Numbered from the stretch's first letter, positions 1 through 6,687 are shown. The stretch is DNA of 18,365 nucleotides from Sphingomonas sp. CCH9-E2 (GCF_001557215.1 NZ_LSJM01000390.1:1-18365); one strand, 5' to 3'. Made by a program: numbers and translations. The notes: generated by a model from the sequence alone, not told the origin.

Positions 1-174
1 CCCGGCCGCCTCTCCCCCGCAACGGGATTAGACGGGGCCGTGCCTCGCTGCGCTGCGGCCGCACCACCCCCATCGAATCCCGCTGCCCCCTCTCTCGCCG
101 GCGTTCTTGGGCGTCCGTGTTCCGGCCGATGGCATGGCCATCGCCGGACAGGCGATTTGAAGGGAGTAAGGACG
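1..174. other. Left edge, no gene supported
   Basis: No reading frame here gives a recognisable protein in either direction. The stretch is C-rich. Just before position 175 it contains a good ribosome binding site (AGGGAG), so it is the leader of the SprT-like fragment. It may also include the 3' flank of an upstream gene lying outside the window. Confidence 0.4.
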
Positions 175-294
175 ATGACCCACCAAACCCGCGAAAGCTG
201 GCTCAATGCCGTGGCGTTGGGCATGGCTCCGCTGTTCGAGGCGCTGGACGCCCCCCTGCCCGACCGCGTGCGCGTGGCGATCGGCTTCACCAGC
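175..294 (+). pseudogene. SprT-like metallopeptidase, N-terminal fragment
   Basis: The ATG at 175 follows an AGGGAG ribosome binding site and opens about 40 residues (beginning [20 protein letters not shown], ending in AIGFTS). I recognise these as the N-terminus of SprT-like putative metallohydrolases that are common on sphingomonad plasmids and islands. The family normally continues for well over 100 more residues and carries an HExxH zinc site. Here homology stops at about 291-297, and the sequence continues as transposase in a different frame. The catalytic part is therefore gone and the gene is dead. The family call rests on remembered similarity; the truncation is visible in the sequence. 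Confidence 0.55.
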
Positions 295-685
295 AGTGCT
301 CGCCTGGCTCGACGATCCCGAGCAGCGACGCCGCACGGGCAGCATCCTCAACAAGGGCGAGGCCCGCAATGCGCTCGCCCGCGCCATTTTCTTCAACCGC
401 CTTGACGAGCTGCGCGACCGCACCTTCGAGAACCAGCGACACCGCGCCTCCGGACTGACCCTAGTCACCGCCGCCGTCGCGCTCTGGAACACCGTCTATC
501 TCGACCGGGCCGTCCGTCACCTGCGGTCGACGGGCGCTGATGTACCCGACGAGCTGCTCGCCCATGTTGCACCGCTGGGCTGGGAGCATATCGGCCTCAC
601 CGGCGACTATCTGTGGAGCGAGATCGAGAAGCCGCGTGGGCGGTTCAGGCCGCTGCGCACCACTACGGCCGAGCGCCGAGCTTAG
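295..685 (+). pseudogene. tnpA: Tn3-family transposase, C-terminal fragment
   Basis: The frame ending at the TAG at 683-685 reads [19 protein letters not shown], then [24 protein letters not shown] and [14 protein letters not shown]. This is the conserved C-terminal end of Tn3-family DDE transposases. About 125 residues remain of a protein that is usually near 1000. Its 5' side is lost at the junction with the SprT-like fragment near 291-297. The stop codon lies inside the terminal inverted repeat, as is usual for the Tn21/Tn501 branch. No resolvase or passenger gene remains. The fragment cannot transpose on its own. The family assignment is strong. Confidence 0.9.
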
Positions 686-719
686 CGTACGTTTTCGGGC
701 CTTCTCTCACCGGTCCCCC
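681..719. repeat. Tn3-family terminal inverted repeat (tnpA end)
   Basis: The sequence begins CTTAGCGTACGTTTTC and ends CCGGTCCCCC. Read inward from the end it starts GGGGGACC and finishes ACGCTAAG, matching the form of the 38-bp Tn21/Tn501-group repeats. It directly abuts and overlaps the tnpA stop, as expected. No partner repeat was seen in the window, so only one transposon end survives. Confidence 0.85.
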
Positions 720-948
720 TTTTCCTCGACGCCCACGATGATGCGGGCTGCGCCCCGGTTCAGAAAGGCTACGACATCGTCGAGCAGCCGGGACTTGGCC
801 TCCGGCTTGTCGATGTTCACCTCACGCTAGAAATCGAGTTCTTGCCCTTCCTCCAGGCCGCCCTCGGCGAGTTGCGCGACCGTGAGCGATCAAGAACCCG
901 CCGGCGGCGCTCCGGCTTGGATGGTTCGGTCACACTGATCCTGACCAT
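720..948 (-). pseudogene. AlbA_2 (Schlafen-type) domain protein remnant
   Basis: On the minus strand from 889 to 720 the frame reads LTVAQLAEGGLEEGQELDF, a TAG at 829-827, then REVNIDKPEAK, LLDDVVAFLNRG and ARIIVGVEEKG. This fits the N-terminal AlbA_2 pattern: E-x-x-x-L-E-F-K-R-E, then VAFxN, then IxxGV. The TAG stands where the family has the FK lysine, so it is probably a nonsense mutation. An ATG at 948-946, three bases after the recombinase stop, opens a frame that joins the AlbA_2 frame only through a frameshift near 888. The 3' side is cut by the Tn3 inverted repeat at 719/720. It was plausibly the fourth gene of the TIR operon. The family call is by motif recognition only. Confidence 0.55.
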
Positions 949-951
949 CGC

Positions 952-2082
952 TCAACGGCTCTCCTGAAAGCGCCGCGCGAGGCGCGCCGACGCCCCGCTC
1001 TTAGCCGCGAGCCGCGCACCGTAGCGCATGACCGTCTTGGGGTCCCGCCAGCGATAGGCCTGCATGATCGCCGGCAGGCTCTCGCCGGCGGCGAAATTGT
1101 CCTGCGCCACGCCAACCCTGATCGAGTGGCTCGACACCGCTTTCACCCAGCGCTCGAGCTCCGATTCGCTCATTCCTCCGAGCAGCTTCTTCTCGAAAGC
1201 GGCGCGGATCAGCCTGCGGTAGATCAATGTGATCGTGTTCGGATGCAGGGGCCCCTCTCCCACCGACCGCACCGAGCCGTCGAAATAGGTCTCGACGCGC
1301 CGGAAGAGCGGTCCGCCCGCGATCCCGCTGGCCCGCTTCCACTCCGCAATCGCCTGCATCGTCGCGGGCGAGAGATAGGCGATGGCGCCCGCGCGGTCGC
1401 GGTCGGTCTTGCTGGTCGCAATGAACAGGGTTCCCGAGCCGTCGGAATCGGGCCCTTCGACCGCGTCACAGACGATCGCCACCAGCTCGGAGCGCCGGCA
1501 GCCGCTGTCATAGGCGACGCGCAGCAGCGCGCGGTCGCGCGCGCCGAGCATGTCGCGGCGAGAGGCCTTGAGCAGATGCGCCAGGCAGATACCGATCGCC
1601 GGATCGTCAAGGTCGCTCACCTCACCCTTGAACCGGATGCCGCGCGCCTGGCGCTGGCGCGTGCCCAATAGCTTGCGCAAGCCCTTGAGCTCGAGCCGCA
1701 CCAGCGGCGCCGCTGTCGGATCATCAAGCCCGGCCATGCGGTAGGCCCAGCCGATGTTCACCAGATAGCGCTCGATCGTCGCCGGCGCCCGTTGCTTCAG
1801 CGGATTGCGCGGATCCTGCTCGACCCCCGACAAGGCGCGCAGATAGGAAGCGACCGCCTCCGCATCGGCCCGCGCTGTCGCAAGTCCGCGCCGCCGACAC
1901 CATTGGTCCCAGATCTTCAGGTCCGACAGGAAGGCGCGGATCGTGTTCGTCGACCAGGCCCGCGCGGCCGCGGCGACGAGCTGCGGATCGGCGAGCCGGC
2001 GGGCCGGCGCCAGCGCCTCGACCTGCGAGACGATCTCGCTGATCGGCGCCGCCTCGGCACGGTGGAGCGCAGGTTCAGCCAT
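952..2082 (-). CDS. Tyrosine recombinase / phage-type integrase
   Basis: This 376-residue protein is counted from the ATG at 2082. It has an N-terminal SAM-like core-binding domain (about 40-120) and a C-terminal catalytic domain. Visible catalytic residues are R196 in the GCRRSEL motif, K225 in TSKTD, H319-x-x-R322 in SSHSIR, W345 in the histidine/tryptophan position, and the nucleophile Y354 in MRYGAR. It cuts and rejoins DNA at specific sites through a 3'-phosphotyrosine link. The start overlaps the last 8 bp of the TIR gene, which indicates translational coupling and argues against the longer open frame to 2157. Its place inside the TIR operon suggests it mobilises that cassette or was captured by it. 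The target site is unknown. Confidence 0.9.
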   Translation of the reverse strand: MAEPALHRAEAAPISEIVSQVEALAPARRLADPQLVAAAARAWSTNTIRAFLSDLKIWDQWCRRRGLATARADAEAVASYLRALSGVEQDPRNPLKQRAPATIERYLVNIGWAYRMAGLDDPTAAPLVRLELKGLRKLLGTRQRQARGIRFKGEVSDLDDPAIGICLAHLLKASRRDMLGARDRALLRVAYDSGCRRSELVAIVCDAVEGPDSDGSGTLFIATSKTDRDRAGAIAYLSPATMQAIAEWKRASGIAGGPLFRRVETYFDGSVRSVGEGPLHPNTITLIYRRLIRAAFEKKLLGGMSESELERWVKAVSSHSIRVGVAQDNFAAGESLPAIMQAYRWRDPKTVMRYGARLAAKSGASARLARRFQESR

Positions 2083-3316
2083 GATTGCGCGCGAAGCGCA
2101 ACGTCTCGTCGGTGCGCACAAGCTGCACGGCCCGCCAGGGCGCCGAGGCCAGCGCATGCCGGGATTTGATCGCCCCGACCCGCTCGAGATAGCAGATCGC
2201 GCTGTTCATCCGGCGCGGTTCCCAACCGAGCGCCTCGGCAAGCCGCTTGGTGTCGGCGGCCCGCTCCTCGCCCGTCAGCATCCGGTTCGCCAGCGTCCGC
2301 GCATCCTCGCTGGGGCTGAACGGCATGAACGCCTCGCCAAAGTCCACGAACAGCGCCGGCTGCGGAGCATAGTGCCCGCTCACGTTCAACTCGCGCAGAT
2401 AACCGCCGTCCTTCAGGTCCAGCAGCGCGATCCTGAGATCATCCGCCGCGATGTCGAGCGCGGCCGCGAGGTCCTCGAGGGTCACCACGGGGTCGACGGC
2501 CAGCGCATGCGCGCTGGTCTCGACGACATGCTTGCCGACCGCCACCGCCGCCGGCGACCAGCCCTCCAGCCCGCTCGGCGCCGTCTGGACATAGCGGGGC
2601 GCGGCGCCGAGCGCCGGCTTGCGGCTAACGCCGTGCAGGCGGTCCACCAGCCCCTTGAGATCCGCCTGGCTCGCTGGATCGATCTTGAGGAACAGCATCG
2701 CCTGCAGGAAGGGCGACAGCTTTGCGGGATCGAGGTCGACGACGAGCGGCACGAACCGGCTCTTGCCGCCGACCTGCTGGACGAGGCCGACGTCGATCTC
2801 CTTTGCGACCCACGGCTTGGCGATCGACGTTTCGGTCAGCACCACGACGAAATGGGTCATGCTGCCGAGGCCCTCCTCCATCTTCTGCCGAAGACTGTCG
2901 CCGGGCTCGATCTCCCACTCGTCGAACCAGACGTCGACGCCGTTCGCCATCAGATATTCCGCGACCGGACGCACTCGATCCTTGTCCTCGCTCGCATGCG
3001 CCAGATAGACTTTGGGGTGCGCGGCGCCGTCGGCGGCATTCATGACCTGAACCTTTCCCGGGTCGACACCCAGACGCTTTTCCAGAAGCCGCGCGAAAGC
3101 AGGCGAGCCGGTGGTGCGGATCGCCACCCGATTGCCCGACAGCCGGTCGACGAAGACGGCGGCATGGTGGCCGGTCTCGGGGTCGACGATCGACGCGGCG
3201 GCGCCCCTCGCCTTCTCCTCGAGCGCCTGCATGCCGAGCGCGATCGCCTTGGCCTCAATTTCGGCGGCAAACCTGCTGGCGTCAAACGGCCGGCCATTGT
3301 GGGTGAACCTGATCAT
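2075..3316 (-). CDS. TIR-domain protein with C-terminal tandem winged-helix module
   Basis: This is a 413-residue protein. Residues 1-100 are an unrecognised N-terminal region. Residues 101-215 are a TIR domain: KVYLAHASEDKD, a VDVWFDEWE box, a HFVVVLTETS strand, and WVAKE with E173 in the place of the catalytic glutamate of NAD-cleaving TIRs. Residues 250-410 look like two winged helices. The second contains EALGWEPRRMNSA. Bacterial TIRs of this type commonly hydrolyse NAD or make cyclic-ADP-ribose-like signals; activity here is inferred. The ATG at 3316 overlaps the upstream stop (ATGA), which fixes the start over the longer open frame. No Thoeris, Argonaute, CBASS or STING partner is present, so the arrangement does not match a TIR defence system I know. 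Confidence 0.85.
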   Translation of the reverse strand: MIRFTHNGRPFDASRFAAEIEAKAIALGMQALEEKARGAAASIVDPETGHHAAVFVDRLSGNRVAIRTTGSPAFARLLEKRLGVDPGKVQVMNAADGAAHPKVYLAHASEDKDRVRPVAEYLMANGVDVWFDEWEIEPGDSLRQKMEEGLGSMTHFVVVLTETSIAKPWVAKEIDVGLVQQVGGKSRFVPLVVDLDPAKLSPFLQAMLFLKIDPASQADLKGLVDRLHGVSRKPALGAAPRYVQTAPSGLEGWSPAAVAVGKHVVETSAHALAVDPVVTLEDLAAALDIAADDLRIALLDLKDGGYLRELNVSGHYAPQPALFVDFGEAFMPFSPSEDARTLANRMLTGEERAADTKRLAEALGWEPRRMNSAICYLERVGAIKSRHALASAPWRAVQLVRTDETLRFARNHG

Positions 3317-3831
3317 TGGCTGGTACGCTGAACATATCGGCGCAGCTCGACCAGATCCTCGTCGGCGAGTAGGATCCCCATCGTCGGATAGTCGTCCTGC
3401 AGCGACTTGCGCACGCGGCCGTCGTGAACGCATGGGATCAGCAGCGCGAAGGCGGGGTTGAAGCGGCGGCGCTCCCAGCCCGCGGCCTCCTCGAGCTTCC
3501 TGGCGTTCCCGCCCAGTTCGGGCTGGTCGAGCAGCAACCGGGCGAGCACGACCGAATCCTCGACCGGGTCGTGCCCGGTGATCGCCGGATCGCTGGCGAT
3601 GAACAGCTCTACCGTTGTGCGCACGCGCGGCAGGTGCGGCCCCAGCACGCGCGAGAGCGTCACGAGCCCATCGGCTTCGAGCTCGGCCAGCGCCATCCCC
3701 AGCGTCTTGCGGCTCTCCTGCGGGAACGCCTCGAGCAGCTCGTCGCCAAAATGCGTCGGCAGGCCCTTGGGGCTATGCTCGGCCATATGGCGGCCGAGCC
3801 GCTGCGCAAGGTCACTCAGATGATCGTACAC
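3313..3831 (-). CDS. Tandem winged-helix protein, partner of the TIR protein
   Basis: This 172-residue protein starts at a GTG at 3831, preceded by AGGGAAG at suitable spacing. I do not recognise a named family. Residues 10-80 resemble a winged helix (KTLGMALAELEADGLVTL). Residues 90-170 contain EEAAGWERRRFNPAFALL. Both halves align by eye with residues about 255-410 of the TIR protein encoded just downstream: GRHMAEHS against GKHVVETS, and AAGWERRRFNPAF against ALGWEPRRMNSAI. It is thus a stand-alone version of the TIR protein's C-terminal module. Likely roles, by inference, are operon repressor, DNA-sensing subunit or hetero-oligomer partner. It opens the minus-strand operon and its stop overlaps the TIR start. 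Confidence 0.75.
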   Translation of the reverse strand: MYDHLSDLAQRLGRHMAEHSPKGLPTHFGDELLEAFPQESRKTLGMALAELEADGLVTLSRVLGPHLPRVRTTVELFIASDPAITGHDPVEDSVVLARLLLDQPELGGNARKLEEAAGWERRRFNPAFALLIPCVHDGRVRKSLQDDYPTMGILLADEDLVELRRYVQRTSQ

Positions 3832-3928
3832 GCCGCGTCTTCCCTGTTGCGCCCCGGTGCGGAGGCCCGCCGGCGCACGAACAGCCAGCTCCTATTCCTT
3901 ACCGGGATATAGAAGCTTCAACAATGGG

Positions 3929-3955
3929 GTGTTGATAAGGGTTCATTATCAACAC
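3929..3955. promoter_or_regulatory. Perfect palindrome upstream of the TIR operon
   Basis: GTGTTGATAA, then seven bases, then TTATCAACAC: two 10-bp arms that are exact reverse complements. An extra half-site TTCAACA lies just to the left (3918-3924). The palindrome sits about 100 bp upstream of the winged-helix gene and about 50 bp upstream of the DUF1612-like gene on the other strand. It suits an operator for a dimeric winged-helix protein, but it could also be a recombination site. Confidence 0.55.
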
Positions 3956-3972
3956 TAGGCGTGACTCCACGC

Positions 3973-3978
3973 TATACT
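3973..3978 (+). promoter_or_regulatory. Possible -10 element of the DUF1612-like gene
   Basis: TATACT lies 30 bp before the ATG at 4008. No convincing -35 hexamer stands 16-18 bp upstream, where the palindrome ends. An overlapping palindrome and -10 would allow repression. The same CTATACT and CGATCTCGGG words recur at 4505-4526. Confidence 0.3.
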
Positions 3979-4007
3979 CAAAGGGCGATCTCGGGATATG
4001 CTTGGGG

Positions 4008-4502
4008 ATGGCTCGCCGCTCTTCCGCGCTGACATCGCTGCCGTGGAGCGACGGTCTCGCCGCGGCGCTCGAGCAGGCGAGCGCCGCCGTCGGGCGGCTC
4101 GATGCGCGGACTTCCGCCACTTCGGGTGCTCGCGCGTGGCAATTGCGCGCCGCCTGGACCGGCTACGCCGCCGCGCTCCAGCTCCAGGGCCACGAGATCG
4201 ACGAAATCGATGTTTTTTCGTGGGGCTGCGCCCTCCCCGTCCCCGGCCGGCCACGGATCGCGACGCTCGACGATCCCTTCGAAGGCTTCGCCAGATGGCA
4301 GGCCCAGTTCGCCGGAAACACCCGGCGCCACTGGCGCGAGGACCTGGGCGCGCGGGTCGAACCCGACCCGAGCTACGCCGGCCCCCGGCTGATCCGCGCG
4401 CTCGAGGCTCTGCGGCAGATCAGCATCGCCGAGAAATCGAAGTGCAGCATACGCACGGCGGCTGTGCAGCGCATCGGCATGGGTCCAGAAAGCGCGGCTT
4501 AG
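4008..4502 (+). pseudogene. DUF1612 / RHE_PE00001-type plasmid protein, N-terminal fragment
   Basis: This frame opens at the ATG at 4008 (a TTG at 4002 is the alternative). It reads SLPWSDGLAAALEQA, RLDAR, GYAAALQLQGHEIDEIDVFS, GRPRIATLDDPF and HWREDL. I recognise this as the N-terminal half of DUF1612-type HTH proteins found on rhizobial and sphingomonad plasmids. The family usually runs to about 350 residues with a C-terminal helix-turn-helix. Similarity ends near 4415, and about 30 unrelated residues follow to the TAG at 4500-4502. The C-terminal DNA-binding part is missing, so the product is probably non-functional. Its cellular role is unknown even when intact. Confidence 0.55.
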
Positions 4503-4513
4503 CTCTATACTGG

Positions 4514-4999
4514 GTGCGATCTCGGGTGCAGTCATTCTCTTTCGCCGGAAAACCGGTGAAGGGGCCGTTCCTGGTAATGATCGTCGCAGGCGAGTATCCG
4601 GAAGCGCACGGCTACGCACCATTGCGCGCATTTGCCCAACCGATTTATTCGGGCCGTCGCTTCATCCCGGTCAATTCCGAGTTCGAGCGAGACGTTCTGC
4701 GCGCGCTTCTGGAAGCGAGGCGCGAGCTAGCCGAGGAGGGCCTTGATATCTTTGTCGAGAAGCCCGTCTTTGATCACCTCACTCCCGCCGGCCCCTGCCG
4801 CCCCGACTTCCTGATCGAAGCGCGTTCAGGCACGACCGGCGAGATCAGGCAATGGATCTTGGAGGTGCTGGAGTTCGGCGAGCCCGAGGTCCACCAACGC
4901 GAAAGGCTTCGGCGAGTAGCGCCACTGTTGACTGTCACCCCGGCCGACCGCAACGCGGCGCACCTGGTAGCCCGACTCTCAGACGCCTTCGCCCTTTAA
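4514..4999 (+). pseudogene. DUF1173-like protein, C-terminal fragment
   Basis: The frame ending at the TAA at 4999 reads GPFLVMIVAGEYPEAHGYAP, LRAFAQPIYSGRRFIPVNS, FERDVLRALL, PAGPCRPDFLIEAR, GEIRQWILEVLEF and APLLTVTP. I take this to be the C-terminal part of DUF1173-type proteins, which occur on alphaproteobacterial plasmids; their function is unknown. The first in-frame candidate start is a GTG at 4514, and an ATG lies at 4577. Neither has a clear ribosome binding site, and the N-terminal majority of the family is absent. The frame is open far upstream to 3998, but there it is only the wrong frame of the DUF1612-like fragment. The two fragments probably mark a deletion junction at 4415-4520. 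Confidence 0.55.
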
Positions 5000-5003
5000 A
5001 CGA

Positions 5004-5273
5004 TCAGCTCCACCTCAACGTGAATCCGAACGAACTGACGATCGCGAGCGTCACGGGCGTCGAAAGCAGATAAAGCTTCTGCCACCGCCACCAGGATTTG
5101 GGGAGGAACAGCGCCACATCCTTGGCGCTGCGAAGCTGCGCCCAGGCCTTCTCGCGCCAGAGGCGACAGGCGAGAACAAGGATCGCCAAGGCCATTGCGA
5201 TCGCGCAGCACAGAGCGGTCGCAGTATAAAGCGCCATCCAGTTGATCATTTCAGCATCGCTCAGATGCGCCAT
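5004..5273 (-). CDS. Small two-helix membrane protein, unknown function
   Basis: This is an 89-residue frame starting MAHLSDAEMINW at an ATG at 5273, with GATGGGG a few bases upstream. It has two hydrophobic segments: about residues 12-38 (ALYTATALCCAIAMALAILV) and 66-88 (KLYLLSTPVTLAIVSSFGF). A basic loop with several tryptophans (WREKAW, KSWWRWQKL) lies between them. I do not recognise a family. It lies downstream of the PepSY gene on the same strand, 112 bp away, so they could share a transcript. It converges with the DUF1173-like fragment, four bases from its stop. Confidence 0.5.
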   Translation of the reverse strand: MAHLSDAEMINWMALYTATALCCAIAMALAILVLACRLWREKAWAQLRSAKDVALFLPKSWWRWQKLYLLSTPVTLAIVSSFGFTLRWS

Positions 5274-5385
5274 GGTCTACCCCATCGCTGCCAAACGAAG
5301 TCTCGCCTGTTCAACTGCGTTCCAACCCGCCGCGCGACTTATCACTTTTCTTTATCATCATGCTTCTCCGGTTTCTGCCGGTCCG

Positions 5386-6111
5386 CTAGCCTGACGCGCT
5401 TGACCGACGCCGCTTCGGCCAACGCATGCAAAGAAGCACGGCCCCGCCAAGCCAAAGTCCGAGGCCGCCGAGCGCAAACCCTAGAAGCCATGGCGTGTTG
5501 AAGTCCTCGTGATTCTTCCAATCCATGATGTGAAGGCTCCAGAAGAAGTCATAAAGCCGCCACGTGCCTGTCCTCACCGCCGCAATCCGGCCGGTATCGG
5601 CCGCCACGAAGATCCGAGTGGAGTCCGGATCGGCGAACGTCACACGCCAGGCGGGAAGCGTGCCGCGATATTCGGGACTGGCGCGATCGATCAGTTCCAC
5701 GTTCACACTTGGGTGATCGTTGCTCCGCCAGGCGGCCCTCGCTACCGCTTGGGCTTGCGCCGCAGTTGGGGCGGGCAACAGTGCGCCCGTTCTCGCGTCG
5801 AACAGCCGCGTCCCTCGGGCCGTTGTCGCCTCAGCGACCGGGCGGCCAAGCCACATGCGATAGCTCACGGTCTCGATCCGCGTCCCGGTCGCCGCGACGA
5901 TCACTGATGGTGGGACGAGCGCCACGCCGCGAGGCAAGGGCGCCACGGCTTTGCGGTCCACAAGGTGATCGCCATGCACTCGATCGATGGGCAAGAAGCT
6001 CATCAACGCGCCGCTCGCGAACCACAAAAGAAGCTGCGCGCCGACAATGATCGCGAGCCACTTGTGAGTGCGGCTCGCGAGAAGGTGCAGCCGAAGTTTG
6101 GTGCTTCTCAG
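5386..6111 (-). CDS. PepSY-domain membrane protein with a non-canonical start
   Basis: The protein has an N-terminal membrane helix (THKWLAIIVGAQLLLWFASG), a periplasmic PepSY-like region (AWRVTFADPDSTRIFVAADT, then RIAAVRTG) and a C-terminal helix (LLGFALGGLGLWLGGAVLL). PepSY membrane proteins accompany iron, copper and cytochrome functions; the exact role is unknown. An internal TTG at 6027 would cut the first helix in half. The frame is open to a stop at 6162, but between 6027 and 6159 there is no ATG, GTG or TTG start. A CTG at 6111 follows GGAG and overlaps the TGA of the upstream cytochrome remnant as CTGA, copying the usual ATGA coupling. Either CTG is used or an ATG has been lost. Confidence 0.65.
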   Translation of the reverse strand: MRSTKLRLHLLASRTHKWLAIIVGAQLLLWFASGALMSFLPIDRVHGDHLVDRKAVAPLPRGVALVPPSVIVAATGTRIETVSYRMWLGRPVAEATTARGTRLFDARTGALLPAPTAAQAQAVARAAWRSNDHPSVNVELIDRASPEYRGTLPAWRVTFADPDSTRIFVAADTGRIAAVRTGTWRLYDFFWSLHIMDWKNHEDFNTPWLLGFALGGLGLWLGGAVLLCMRWPKRRRSSASG

Positions 6112-6516
6112 GGTCGAATCTCCATCCTTGCGTGTCTCATTTCGTGCCTGCCAGATTCTTCATCATCCCGCGTGGCCGACAGGTGCGCCCGCGACCAGCG
6201 CTTGTACGGCTCAGCCGTCATCCCCGAGAGTTAGCGCACGAACGCCACCGTGTCCCAGACAGGGGATCCGGTGCGTCTTGCCCCCCGCCGGCTCGGCCGT
6301 CAGCTTACACCATGCTTGATAATCCAGGGCTGCTGAGCGGGCGTGAGGCGTTGCGCCACCCCTCGCCAGTTCGGGGCTTGCCGTTAAGGGCCTTGGCTCA
6401 CCTCCGATTCCTCCGCGCCGGGGCGATAGATGACAGCCGCTGCACATCTCTCCGTAGAGGCCGACACCGACTGACACCCGTTGCGCCGACGCAAAATCCG
6501 GCCGCGCCCTTGGCAA
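6108..6516 (-). pseudogene. c-type cytochrome, frameshifted remnant
   Basis: One frame gives LYGEMCSGCHLSP, with the haem motif CSGCH encoded at 6444-6430. Other frames continue the same protein: GAEESEVSQGP, then LTPAQQPWIIKHGV, then VWDTVAFVR, and LSGMTAEPYKRW running to a TGA at 6110-6108. Together these follow the pattern of small class I cytochromes c of the type FWIIKHGIKMTGMPAW. At least one frameshift and several stops interrupt it, and the methionine-ligand region is scrambled. Its end overlaps the PepSY start, so the two were a coupled pair. It is almost certainly inactive. Confidence 0.65.
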
Positions 6517-6599
6517 TCAGCCCGCTGGCACGGCGGTCGAACAGGTCAGTTGCTTGTCCGGCTTACAGATAGCGCCCGATCGCACTGCCCGGGCTCGGT

Positions 6600-6632
6600 C
6601 ACGTCCTGAACTTCGGTGACGTTCAGGACGTG
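6600..6632. repeat. Perfect 12-bp inverted repeat, hairpin
   Basis: CACGTCCTGAAC, a 9-base loop, then GTTCAGGACGTG. The arms are exact complements. It lies 56 bp past the stop of the 89-residue hypothetical gene on the minus strand. No T-run follows on either strand, so it is not a standard intrinsic terminator. It could be an operator, a REP-like repeat or a transcript-stabilising stem. Confidence 0.7.
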
Positions 6633-6687
6633 GCTGCGATCTCGATCGGTGGGCGGCCCAGCTTTTCGAGGGCGATCGCGTGACGGG

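Noticed and set aside
1943..3331. A 462-codon plus-strand open frame opposite the TIR gene
   Set aside because: It is a shadow frame. The minus strand has TIR and recombinase motifs and overlapping operon starts and stops, whereas the plus-strand product has no recognisable fold.
3978..4631. A 217-codon minus-strand open frame over the DUF1612-like fragment
   Set aside because: No recognisable domain and no ribosome binding site were seen, and the plus strand carries the family motifs. The short stretch 4415-4535 alone cannot decide the matter, but support is weak.
3998..4999. One continuous 333-residue plus-strand protein
   Set aside because: Its first half is the wrong frame of the DUF1612-like fragment. 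Only the part after about 4514 resembles a known protein, so the long frame is accidental.
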